Shown here one piece after another: positions 17,761 to 25,473 of a DNA stretch of 43,974 nucleotides. A model generated the notes under the pieces. The model did no database searches. It had not been told where the DNA came from and saw only the letters and a program-made list of their open reading frames with translations. How positions within the stretch are numbered: position 1 is the stretch's first letter; each line of letters opens with the position of its first letter. The position numbers and the translations under genes were made by a program. The DNA comes from Candidatus Sulfotelmatobacter sp. (GTDB lineage Bacteria > Acidobacteriota > Terriglobia > Terriglobales > Acidobacteriaceae). The stretch is taken from positions 1 through 43,974 of the forward strand of contig JASHOH010000229.1 of the NCBI GenBank assembly GCA_030041215.1. Reading direction: 5' to 3'.

Positions 17761-17830
17761 CGACCTCAACGGCTGAAGCCGTGCCTATGTGGTCGCCATC
17801 ATGCACACGAGTGAAACTCGTACCCTTCCC
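17761..17830 (+). repeat. Dispersed repeat (GGCTGAAGCC / CACGA-TGAA-TCGT type), copy A
   Basis: A small palindrome GGCTGAAGCC and a second stem CACGAGTGAAACTCGT are followed by ACCCTTCCC. The copy at 41482-41552 has the same order and spacing. It lies between the PilZ gene and tsaE. Confidence 0.65.
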
Positions 17831-17866
17831 AGTGCGGACTATTTCCATCTCTTATACTGATGGTTC

Positions 17867-18328
17867 ATGCCCTATTCCTCGAAGGTGTCAAAGGCGATCA
17901 CCAGCGAGATCACTACACACTCAGCCGAAGAAACCATCGCCTTTGGCCGCACGCTGAGTGAAATACTCACGCCGCCGAAGCTGGTATTGTTGCGGGGCGA
18001 TCTGGGCGCGGGGAAGACCACGCTGGTGAAGGGAATCGCCGCCGGATTCGAAGCCGCCAAAGAAGAAGACGTCACCAGCCCCACTTTCACGTTGGTGCAT
18101 GAATATCGTGGACCCAAGGCAAACTTGTATCACATCGATTTGTATCGCGTAGATACGCAGCGTGAACTGGAAACTCTAGGCCTGGATGATCTGCGATCGG
18201 AAGACAGTATCTTACTCATCGAGTGGGGAGAGAAATTTCCGCGGTTTCTGCGCGAGCGGGATGTGGAGATTGCCCTGGAGCGACAAGGCGACAGCGTACG
18301 CAAGATCAGCATTGCGAGCAAAAAATGA
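17867..18328 (+). CDS. tsaE: tRNA threonylcarbamoyladenosine biosynthesis ATPase TsaE
   Basis: TsaE is the small ATPase that, with TsaB and TsaD, installs t6A37 on tRNAs reading ANN codons. The 153 residues carry a Walker A motif RGDLGAGKTT at about 43-52, then TSPTFTLVHEY and YHIDLYR, both typical, and LLIEWGEKF. The length is normal. The last codon and stop overlap the next ATG (ATGA), so the metallo-beta-lactamase gene downstream is translationally coupled. Confidence 0.95.
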   Translation: MPYSSKVSKAITSEITTHSAEETIAFGRTLSEILTPPKLVLLRGDLGAGKTTLVKGIAAGFEAAKEEDVTSPTFTLVHEYRGPKANLYHIDLYRVDTQRELETLGLDDLRSEDSILLIEWGEKFPRFLRERDVEIALERQGDSVRKISIASKK

Positions 18329-19230
18329 AGCGACTTTTCATCGTGTCGCTGATTATCGTCTTTGCAATCTCGCTGGCTGCGCAGCAGCCAGAGTGGTGCA
18401 AGAAGCTGCCGCGTCCTGCCTACGCGAAGCTGGAACGCGTGCCCAATGCCGATGGCTGGTTTCAGGTGTACCGAATCCGTCCCGGAGTGTTTGCCATTTA
18501 CGAACCGTGGCAGCTGGAAGAGGTCATTTCTTATCTCATTCTCGGCAGCAACAGAGCGTTGCTGTTCGACACCGGCATGGGCATCAGTAATATTCAGGCG
18601 GTCGTGGCAGGACTGACCAGGCTTCCGGTAAGCGTAGTGAACTCTCACACGCACAATGACCACGTCGGTGATAATTGGCGCTTCAATGACATCTATGGCA
18701 TGGACACGGACTTCACTCGCACCAATGCCCGCGGTTCAAAGGATGATGCGCAGGCTGAGCTGGCGCCGGGCCAACTCTGCCGAAGTTTGCCGGAGGGATT
18801 CGACGCCAAGGCGTATTCAACGAAGCCATTTCACATCACCCACTCGCTGCATGATGGCGACAAAATCGATCTCGGCGGCCGCAGATTGAAAGTTATCGCC
18901 ACGCCCGGGCACACGCCCGATGCGATCGCTTTACTCGACGAGAAGAATGGCCTGCTATTTACGGGAGATTCGTTCTATCTGGGTCCGATTTATTTGTATC
19001 GCCCGGAAACTGATTTGGATGCCTACGTCGCATCTATGCAAGAGCTGGCGGCGCTTACGCCTCATCTTCAACTTCTTCTGCCGTCACACAATGTGCCGGT
19101 TGCCGAACCCGCATATTTGCCGAAGGTTGTAAGTGCGATTCAGCAAGTGCGGCGCGGTCAGGTCAAAGCAATTATCACGGACGGAAAGCACGAGTACGTG
19201 TTCGGGGATTTCTCGTTCCTGATGAGATGA
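18325..19230 (+). CDS. Secreted metallo-beta-lactamase-fold hydrolase
   Basis: A 301-residue protein with an N-terminal signal peptide (MKRLFIVSLIIVFAISLAAQ), so probably periplasmic. The zinc-binding HxHxDH motif is SHTHNDHVGD at about 107-116, with a later TPGHTPDAIALLD and LLFTGDSFYLGP giving the remaining ligands. This places it in the broad MBL-fold hydrolase family; the substrate is not determined, and beta-lactamase activity should not be assumed. The start ATG 18325 overlaps the tsaE stop; a longer frame reaching 18223 would run through tsaE and lacks the signal peptide at its N-terminus. Confidence 0.88.
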   Translation: MKRLFIVSLIIVFAISLAAQQPEWCKKLPRPAYAKLERVPNADGWFQVYRIRPGVFAIYEPWQLEEVISYLILGSNRALLFDTGMGISNIQAVVAGLTRLPVSVVNSHTHNDHVGDNWRFNDIYGMDTDFTRTNARGSKDDAQAELAPGQLCRSLPEGFDAKAYSTKPFHITHSLHDGDKIDLGGRRLKVIATPGHTPDAIALLDEKNGLLFTGDSFYLGPIYLYRPETDLDAYVASMQELAALTPHLQLLLPSHNVPVAEPAYLPKVVSAIQQVRRGQVKAIITDGKHEYVFGDFSFLMR

Positions 19231-19306
19231 TCGCTATGTGGGTAGCCTTCAGTGAGCAGGTGTGCCGCGGGCAAGAAGGGATTGCTAGGCTGATAAAATT
19301 CCCTCA

Positions 19307-20551
19307 ATGTTGCTAGCCGAGGGCAGGTTTCCGGTCAGGAGCAAGAGCGGGACCATGAGTTGTCTTTGTCGGGTCACGTTCGACTTGAGACGAGAGCACT
19401 CGATTCAGGTCGACTGTCTCAGGCCCTTGCCCCCACATAGGCCCGTGCTCATTCCAGATGGCCCATACCTACTTGAGGCATCACCGGGCCAGGCCCCTAT
19501 AGAGTGTTTTGTTTTGGGAATGGACGCCCAAGCCGAGAACAACATCCTCCGCGTTACGCTGATCCCGGCGTCCCGTGTCGTGGTCGAGAATGGCTCGCCC
19601 ATTGTCCGGGTAAATGCTGCAGTCGTTAACTTCAACCAGTATTGGTTTGGCGGCCCCAACAAATTGCACTTTTGTCTCGAGGATGGCGTGTGGATTTTCG
19701 AATTCACCCCGGTAGGCGAGAAAACCGTCCTCTATCCTCCCGAGATCCAGAGCGAATCCTATTCATTTACTCACCACCTTGTGGTTCGCAGAGCTGACGG
19801 AGCGGCGTTTTCCTGCGCAGAGGCGGAGAGCGTCATGGACACGCTCGCTATTTTTTTGCGATTTTGTGCAGAGCGATGGGTCGCGCCAGCCCTGATCGTC
19901 GGCGTGGACACTTCGGGCGCGGTTGCGATGCAAGAGTGGGGCGCTCCAAAGGTCGATGTCCGAGACAGTCCAAGCAACTGGCTGGATGCTTACCATGGGG
20001 AACCAATGTTGGAGATATTTCCAGAATACTCACGGCTAATGGGAGACCCAGATTGGAGGGAGGCCATTCGGGCCGCGGTGTACTGGTATATCCGCGCAAA
20101 CACGAACCACGTGGGACCGGACGGCGGGATAGTCCTGCTGCAGGCGGCCCTCGAACGCCTGGCCTGGCAACTGCTGGTTCAACATCGCGGTGCCATCTCC
20201 GTTGATGGTTTTCTCAAGCTACCAGCCGCGGATCAGTTGAGGCTACTTCTCGACTCCTGTGCCGTGCCACTGGCGATCCCCGCTCTTCTTGAACAAACGC
20301 TACAATCCGCCAAAGAGTTTAACTGGAACGATGGTCCCCAGGCGTTTGTCGAGGTGAGAAATGGACTTGTCCATCCTCAGAGGCGAAGAAAGTTAGAGGG
20401 CTCCCGTGCGTATTTTGAGGTCTTTCAGCTTGGAAAATGGTATCTGGAGTTAGTCCTACTTCGAACGTTCGGATTGAAGGGGAAATACGCGAACAGGCTC
20501 AAAATCCCGCGCTCCGTCGGAGATGTTGAACCCGTGCCTTGGGTGCATTGA
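19307..20551 (+). CDS. Putative HEPN-domain protein (RNxxxH motif), possible defence ribonuclease
   Basis: A 414-residue soluble protein of no certain family. The N-terminal half (about 1-165) alternates hydrophobic and polar residues like a beta-sandwich. The C-terminal half is helical and contains RNGLVHP at about 351-357, the RNxxxH signature of HEPN ribonucleases, inside an alpha-helical context (FVEVRNGLVHP). The segment WYIRANTNHVGPDGGIVLLQAALERLAW (split here as WYIRAN... and ALERLAW) resembles large ApeA-like or other stand-alone HEPN proteins. The start is uncertain: ATG 19307 has no ribosome site but lies just after a GATAAAAT -10-like box; ATG 19355 follows AGGAGC. It sits alone between housekeeping genes and is convergent with fabI, fitting an acquired single-gene cargo. 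No toxin-antitoxin partner is seen. Confidence 0.6.
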   Translation: MLLAEGRFPVRSKSGTMSCLCRVTFDLRREHSIQVDCLRPLPPHRPVLIPDGPYLLEASPGQAPIECFVLGMDAQAENNILRVTLIPASRVVVENGSPIVRVNAAVVNFNQYWFGGPNKLHFCLEDGVWIFEFTPVGEKTVLYPPEIQSESYSFTHHLVVRRADGAAFSCAEAESVMDTLAIFLRFCAERWVAPALIVGVDTSGAVAMQEWGAPKVDVRDSPSNWLDAYHGEPMLEIFPEYSRLMGDPDWREAIRAAVYWYIRANTNHVGPDGGIVLLQAALERLAWQLLVQHRGAISVDGFLKLPAADQLRLLLDSCAVPLAIPALLEQTLQSAKEFNWNDGPQAFVEVRNGLVHPQRRRKLEGSRAYFEVFQLGKWYLELVLLRTFGLKGKYANRLKIPRSVGDVEPVPWVH

Positions 20552-20554
20552 CAT

Positions 20555-20570
20555 ACGCGAGGCGTCGCGT
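20555..20570. terminator. Hairpin in the 24-bp gap between convergent genes
   Basis: ACGCGA, loop GGCG, TCGCGT is a perfect 6-bp hairpin filling most of the gap between the HEPN-like gene and fabI. It may act as a two-way terminator although it has no T tract. Confidence 0.35.
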
Positions 20571-20575
20571 TCGTC

Positions 20576-21346
20576 CTAAAATCCCATAATGTTATACCCA
20601 CAATCGACGTAAATCACTTCGCCGGTGATGCCGCTGCTTGCATCCGACGCGAGAAAGACCCCGGTTCTTCCGACTTCCTCGACTTCGACGCGGCGGCCGA
20701 GCGGCGCGCGCTCTTCATGTTCCTTCAGCATGTCGCCGAAGCCGGCGATGCCCCGCGCGGCAAGGGTTTTAATTGGACCAGCCGAAATCGCGTTCACTCG
20801 AATCTTCTTCTTTCCCAATTCGTATGCGAGATAACGCACGCTGCATTCGAGTCCCGCCTTGGCCACGGCCATTACGTTGTAGCGCGGCACGACTTTTTCG
20901 GAAGCGTAATACGTCATCGTCATGATCGAGCCGCCATCTTCCATGAGCACTGCGGCCCTTCGCGCAACTGCAATCAGCGAGTAGACGCTCACATCCATCG
21001 CGACGCGAAAGCCTTCCCGGGTGGTGTTGACGAAGTCTCCTTTAAGTTCGTCGGCGGGCGCAAAGGCGACGGAATGCACCAAGGTGTGCAGCTTGCCGTA
21101 GCGTTCTTTGAGCATGACGAATAAGCGGTCGATTTCTTCGTCTTTGCTCACGTCGCACATGTAGGCTTCAGCGCCAGGCAGCGACAGGATAAGGTCTTTA
21201 GCTTCCTGCTCCAGCCGCTCGTTCTGGTAGGTGATGGCCAGCTTCATTCCCGCGGCTTGCAACCCCTGGGCGATCGACCAGGCGATCGATCGCTTGTTGG
21301 CGACTCCGAAGACGACGGCGTTACGGCCCTGCAAGTTAGAGAACAT
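20576..21346 (-). CDS. fabI: Enoyl-[acyl-carrier-protein] reductase (NADH) FabI
   Basis: FabI catalyses the last reduction step of each fatty acid elongation cycle, and is the target of triclosan-type inhibitors. The 256 residues begin with an AAGGAGCACTC-ATG start. The short-chain dehydrogenase fold has the divergent FabI glycine motif GVANKRSIAWSIA (about 14-26). Tyr146, Tyr156 and Lys163 fall at the same numbers as the catalytic residues of E. coli FabI. The gene is transcribed away from the TPR gene upstream, with a dispersed repeat in the spacer, and is not clustered with other fatty acid genes. Confidence 0.97.
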   Translation of the reverse strand: MFSNLQGRNAVVFGVANKRSIAWSIAQGLQAAGMKLAITYQNERLEQEAKDLILSLPGAEAYMCDVSKDEEIDRLFVMLKERYGKLHTLVHSVAFAPADELKGDFVNTTREGFRVAMDVSVYSLIAVARRAAVLMEDGGSIMTMTYYASEKVVPRYNVMAVAKAGLECSVRYLAYELGKKKIRVNAISAGPIKTLAARGIAGFGDMLKEHEERAPLGRRVEVEEVGRTGVFLASDASSGITGEVIYVDCGYNIMGF

Positions 21347-21412
21347 GAGTGCTCCTTGGAAGGGGAAGAATAACAGCGGAGAGGTGTTGATTACTATGCA
21401 TGTTGTCGCGGC

Positions 21413-21456
21413 GTCATTCCGAGCCCCGCGTTCTCACCGGCGGGGCGAGGAATCTC
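21413..21456 (-). repeat. 45-bp dispersed palindromic repeat, copy 2 (inverted)
   Basis: This is the reverse complement of the repeat at 9927-9971, with the same GCCCCGC/GCGGGGC stem. A further GATCCTTC...AGGATGACGCC-type element continues to about 21530. It lies between the divergent fabI and TPR genes. Confidence 0.8.
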
Positions 21457-21629
21457 CTATCCAATGACCTGTAGGCAAGGAGATCCTTCACTTCGCCTGA
21501 AAAGCGGCTCCGCTCAGGATGACGCCATGCAACGATCCGGTGACCCCTGCCCTTGCGTGCCGCCGCGTTCGGCGCTACGATTCGCCTGCTAGCGAAAGTG
21601 GATTCCGACTTCCAGGGTTGAGGTGCCCT

Positions 21630-22778
21630 ATGAATCGCCAGGCATTTGTCCTGAAAACGCTCCTCTTTTGTCTTCTTCTCCCTGCGGCGCTCGCTTTCGG
21701 GCAAATTGACAAGATTGTCATCCCTGCGGGCACGCCCGAAGATCACGATCTGCAAGCCATTTCGGCCGAGCAGGACGCCGCGAAAAAGCTCGCCATGTAC
21801 CAGGATTTCGTGCAGAGGTATGCATCCAATCCGGCCGCCGTGGCCTACGGGAACTGGCAGCTTTCGCAGGCGTATCAGACCTCTGGAGATCTGAACAAAG
21901 CGCTCGAGTACGGAGATAAGGCACTGGTCGGTTCTCCGCGCAATCTCGACATACTGGTCTTGCAGGCCACCATTGCGCAGCAGGAAAAAGATAATTCGCG
22001 CCTCATGACTTATGCCGCCAAGGGCGGGGAAGTGTGCGCTTCGATCGCGAAACAGAAGAAGCCTGAGGGTATGGGCGACGAGGACTTCAACCGCCAGATT
22101 GAAGACGAGAAGAACGCGTCCAAAAATAATTGCGACTTCCTCGAATCGGCAGGCTTCAACGCTATCGTCAGCGAGCAGGATGCCAAGGCCCGCATGGCGG
22201 AAATCGAAAGTTTTTCGGCTGCATTTCCCGACTCGAAATTTTCGAACGACGTGGCCAGCTATGCCATGTATACACTGGGGCCCGGACAATTGAATGATCA
22301 GGCGAGACTGTTCAGCTACGGCGAGAAGACTTTGGCTGCAAATCCTAATTCACTTCCGGCGCTGCTGTTGCTGGCCGGCACGTACGTCGACGACCCTCAC
22401 CCTGGCAGTCTGGCCAAAGCTGTGACGTATTCGCAAAAAGCCATCGCGGTTGCCAAAGCCGATGCGCCCGATGCCGACAAGAGCCGCAAACTGTCGGCCG
22501 GCACTGCGCATTCGATTCTGGGATATGCCTACATCAAGCAGGACAAAACGCAGGCGGCCATTCCAGAATTAAAGTCAGCGGTGGCACTGCTGAAGGGGCA
22601 AGATGAGCAGCAATACTCAATTGCGCTGTATCGCCTGGGATTTGCTTATGCAAAGCTGAATCGCATCAACGAAGCCCGCGATGTGTTGACGGAAGCAGTA
22701 AAAATAAACGGTCCTGTGCAGTCACTGTCGCAGGATTTGTTGGCGAAGGTGAATAGCGCGAGAGCGAAGGGGAGATGA
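21630..22778 (+). CDS. Secreted tetratricopeptide-repeat protein
   Basis: A 382-residue protein from ATG 21630 with a clear signal peptide (MNRQAFVLKTLLFCLLLPAALAFG, cleavage after about 24). The body has helix pairs of the TPR type, for example PAAVAYGNWQLSQAYQTSG and a C-terminal YSIALYRLGFAYAKLNRINEARDVL. It is presumably a periplasmic scaffold for protein-protein contacts; no enzymatic motif is seen. A start at 21519 is rejected because the signal peptide would be internal. It is convergent with the following hypothetical gene, 13 bp apart. Confidence 0.85.
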   Translation: MNRQAFVLKTLLFCLLLPAALAFGQIDKIVIPAGTPEDHDLQAISAEQDAAKKLAMYQDFVQRYASNPAAVAYGNWQLSQAYQTSGDLNKALEYGDKALVGSPRNLDILVLQATIAQQEKDNSRLMTYAAKGGEVCASIAKQKKPEGMGDEDFNRQIEDEKNASKNNCDFLESAGFNAIVSEQDAKARMAEIESFSAAFPDSKFSNDVASYAMYTLGPGQLNDQARLFSYGEKTLAANPNSLPALLLLAGTYVDDPHPGSLAKAVTYSQKAIAVAKADAPDADKSRKLSAGTAHSILGYAYIKQDKTQAAIPELKSAVALLKGQDEQQYSIALYRLGFAYAKLNRINEARDVLTEAVKINGPVQSLSQDLLAKVNSARAKGR

Positions 22779-22791
22779 GCAGCAAATCTGA

Positions 22792-23475
22792 TTATTTGGA
22801 ATTCGCCAACTCTTCTGATAGCAACTGGGCTTTTTGTGCGAAATTGTGCGCCAGCTCCAGGTTGCCGGCTGCGGTTGCTGCCTTGGACTGCTGTAGGAAC
22901 TGCTGAATCTGATTTACCATTTCCTTCTGACTTGGTTTCAGTTCGCGTTCGCTGATCTTCTTCAAGTTGGCTTCGGCTGTGCTGGTCAGTTGCTCAGTGG
23001 AGCGTTGTTGGGCAGCTTCTCCTCCTCCCACCGTGTCGCCGGTGAGTTTTATGGCGGGTTCGTCTGAGCCTCCGTTACGGACTACTTTTTTCGGAGGGGG
23101 GCAAGATTTGGCCGCTGCGCTGTTGCTCACGCTGGCATCCGCTGAGGCGCCTTGCTTTGCGTTGCCATTGTTGTCTGTGCTCGCTGGCTGCGGTGCGTTG
23201 CCAGGATTAACAGCATCGTTCGTCGAGGCTGATGAATTGCCCGGTTGCGGATTTAGCGCAGCAGGTGCATTTGTGCAATCCGGAGGAAGCGGTTTCTTAT
23301 GCCGACGGGGTTTGCTTTGCTTTGGGGCTTGGGTGGAGGAGTTCGCGGACGAGTTTGCTGAGCTTTGTGCGGAGGGTGTCTGTTGCTGCACGAAGTCAGG
23401 AGTCTCAGGTGGCGTTTCGGCGGTAGCTGATCCAAGAAACAGCAAGAACGACCCGAGGATTGCGGGTAGATTCAT
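22792..23475 (-). CDS. Secreted low-complexity hypothetical protein
   Basis: A 227-residue protein of unknown function. ATG 23475 has AGGA at 6-nt spacing; a TTG two codons earlier is possible. The signal peptide is MNLPAILGSFLLFLGSATA. A long Ser/Asn/Ala/Gln/Pro-rich region (about 25-150) has patches of Lys-Pro and two Cys-Pro/Cys-Thr sites. A helical C-terminus (about 155-227, TAEANLKKISERELKPSQKE onwards) looks like a coiled-coil. This layout suggests an envelope protein with a flexible tether. It lies 86 bp downstream of the sensor kinase gene on the same strand. Confidence 0.75.
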   Translation of the reverse strand: MNLPAILGSFLLFLGSATAETPPETPDFVQQQTPSAQSSANSSANSSTQAPKQSKPRRHKKPLPPDCTNAPAALNPQPGNSSASTNDAVNPGNAPQPASTDNNGNAKQGASADASVSNSAAAKSCPPPKKVVRNGGSDEPAIKLTGDTVGGGEAAQQRSTEQLTSTAEANLKKISERELKPSQKEMVNQIQQFLQQSKAATAAGNLELAHNFAQKAQLLSEELANSK

Positions 23476-23514
23476 AATCAATCCTTAGGCAAAAATTGTG
23501 TGTTGTACATGGTT

Positions 23515-23556
23515 GGTTGCATGACGCAGGTCTTCGGTTGCAAGTGCCGGGTTGCA
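23515..23556. repeat. 7-bp phased array with three GGTTGCA copies
   Basis: GGTTGCA occurs at 23515, 23536 and 23550, all separated by multiples of 7 bp, with other heptamers between. The array begins about 40 bp upstream of the start codon of the minus-strand hypothetical gene. Confidence 0.55.
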
Positions 23557-23560
23557 AATT

Positions 23561-25432
23561 TCAAAAATTGGAGTGCGCTTCAGCTTCGTGTTCGGCCGGC
23601 AGATTCGCTGTTGTCAATGGGAGGCGAAAACGGAAGGTAGTGCCCTCACCTTCAGTCGATTCGAATTCCACCGAGCCGTAATGCCATTCGAGAATTTGAT
23701 ATGTTTGCGCCAGGCCGATACCGCTGCCTTCCTTCTTTGTGGTGAAGTACAGCTCAAAAATTTTGTCGCGCACGTCCTGGGGAATGCCGGCGCCATAGTC
23801 GCGGACCTCAGCCACGGCTGAATGATCGTCGCGGCGCGCGGTAATCTCCAAAGCGCCTCCCTGTGGCATAGCCTGGATTCCATTGAGGACCACGTTGAGC
23901 AGCGCCTGCTTCATGAAATCCAGATCGGCCTTAATGTGCAAAGTTTCCTCCGGCAGGTTGCGCTTGATAATGACGCCGTGTTGCTCGGCATCGGGCGCGG
24001 CCAGCACCGCGACATCGTCGAGCAGACGGCGCAGATCGACATCGACGAGACGCAGTTCCCGGGCGCGCATGAAATCGATCAACGTTTGCACGACGCGGTC
24101 CAGGCGATGGATTTCATTGCCAATGATATCCATGTGGCGGCGCGTGTCGGGATCGAGTTGCTTGAGCTTGCTCTGCAAGAGCTGCAAGTGGAGCACGATA
24201 GAGTTGATCGGATTTTTGACTTCGTGCGCAACCCCGCCGGTTACGCGTCCGCTTGCCGATAGCCGCCGCGACATTTCGATTTCGTCGCCAATGCGCCGCA
24301 CGGACTCGGCATCGCGTATGGTGAGAAGTGCTCCGATATGCGTGCTTTTCTCCTGAATGAAATCCAGAGACACTTGCACGCGCCTGCCGCCCGTGGCGGC
24401 AAACTCGCGCTGCGCCAAGGGAGTGCGGCGCTCGAACGCACGCAGCACAGCAGCGCCGAGCAGATCGCCGGGCGAGAAGATCTCACGGGCAGTTTTGCCT
24501 AGCAATTCGCCTCGTGACCGCGCCAGAAAGCGCTCCACCGGAGCGCTTACCAGCACGACGCGAGAATCGCGCGTGAACAGCATCAAGCCGTCCTGGAGCT
24601 TCGACATGAGCTGGTCTACGTTATTTTTCAGGGCGGAGAAGATTTCGCGGCTGTCGCGCATCTGGCGTCCGAGATTTGCGATCTTCAGGGTGACCAGTCC
24701 CAGTTCGTCGTGCTCCGATTCATTCCCTGCCAACGTTTCAGGCTGTCCGAAACTGACGCTATCGAGGTTGCGGCTGATCTCGCGCAACGGGCCGAGCGCC
24801 AGGTTGGAAACGCCGGCCGCCAGAAAAAAGGAGATCACAATGGCCGCTATCGAGAGATAAAGTGCACTCATCAGCGGTGGGGTAATCTCGCTTTTGAGAA
24901 GCACAGTGGAAACGCCGACGCGGACTGTGCCGAATGGAGCTCCATTGAGAAATAGCGGAGAGCTTATGTCGTAGACGGTCGCCGGACTGTAAACAAGCCG
25001 GAATTGCTTTCTAAAGTGAGCCTTCTTCACCGTCCAGAAGGGTGGACGTTCGGCAACCTGTTTGCCGAGCAACTGCGAGTTTGTGTGAAACAACGCCTTT
25101 CCGCTTGAATCAACAATCGACACATCATAGACGTAGGGCCAGAGCGCAATATCCGATTGCAGATTGTTCAGAATATTTGTATCCATTGGCAGGTATTCGG
25201 TGAGTGCGCGCCGTATAGCCTCTGGATTGTTGGTATCGATTTTTGTGCTGCTCAAATCCGGCAGATCGTTTTCGGCAAAGTAAACCAGCTGCTTGGCCAG
25301 GCGGTCGGCGCTGTCGTAGGCGTCGGCAATATGCTGGCCGAGAATCTGCTGAAGATAAAAATAGGAAAACGAAACGGCCATCACGGTAACCAGCAGGGTG
25401 ATGGCAAGAACGATAGTGGTTTTACGTCGCAT
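23561..25432 (-). CDS. Membrane sensor histidine kinase (NtrB/AtoS type)
   Basis: The 623-residue kinase has an N-terminal transmembrane helix (about 7-26), a periplasmic sensor region (about 28-187), and a second helix (about 188-208). A HAMP-like linker (about 209-265), a PAS domain (about 270-380) and a HisKA domain follow, with the phospho-accepting His at about 403 (GGVAHEVKNP). The C-terminal HATPase domain shows QALLNVVLNGIQAMPQGG, DYGAGIP and GSGIGLAQTYQI. All catalytic boxes appear intact. It is cotranscribed with, and 41 bp downstream of, the NtrC-type regulator. No ribosome site is visible; a heptamer array takes that place. The signal is unknown. Confidence 0.93.
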   Translation of the reverse strand: MRRKTTIVLAITLLVTVMAVSFSYFYLQQILGQHIADAYDSADRLAKQLVYFAENDLPDLSSTKIDTNNPEAIRRALTEYLPMDTNILNNLQSDIALWPYVYDVSIVDSSGKALFHTNSQLLGKQVAERPPFWTVKKAHFRKQFRLVYSPATVYDISSPLFLNGAPFGTVRVGVSTVLLKSEITPPLMSALYLSIAAIVISFFLAAGVSNLALGPLREISRNLDSVSFGQPETLAGNESEHDELGLVTLKIANLGRQMRDSREIFSALKNNVDQLMSKLQDGLMLFTRDSRVVLVSAPVERFLARSRGELLGKTAREIFSPGDLLGAAVLRAFERRTPLAQREFAATGGRRVQVSLDFIQEKSTHIGALLTIRDAESVRRIGDEIEMSRRLSASGRVTGGVAHEVKNPINSIVLHLQLLQSKLKQLDPDTRRHMDIIGNEIHRLDRVVQTLIDFMRARELRLVDVDLRRLLDDVAVLAAPDAEQHGVIIKRNLPEETLHIKADLDFMKQALLNVVLNGIQAMPQGGALEITARRDDHSAVAEVRDYGAGIPQDVRDKIFELYFTTKKEGSGIGLAQTYQILEWHYGSVEFESTEGEGTTFRFRLPLTTANLPAEHEAEAHSNF

Positions 25433-25439
25433 GAAAGAA

Positions 25440-25467
25440 ACTGAGTGCTGGGAACTGAGTACTGGGG
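25440..25467. repeat. Degenerate 7-bp tandem array upstream of the kinase gene
   Basis: Heptamers ACTGAGT, GCTGGGA, ACTGAGT and ACTGGGG fill most of the 41-bp gap between the regulator stop and the kinase ATG. Confidence 0.65.
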
Positions 25468-25473
25468 TACTGC

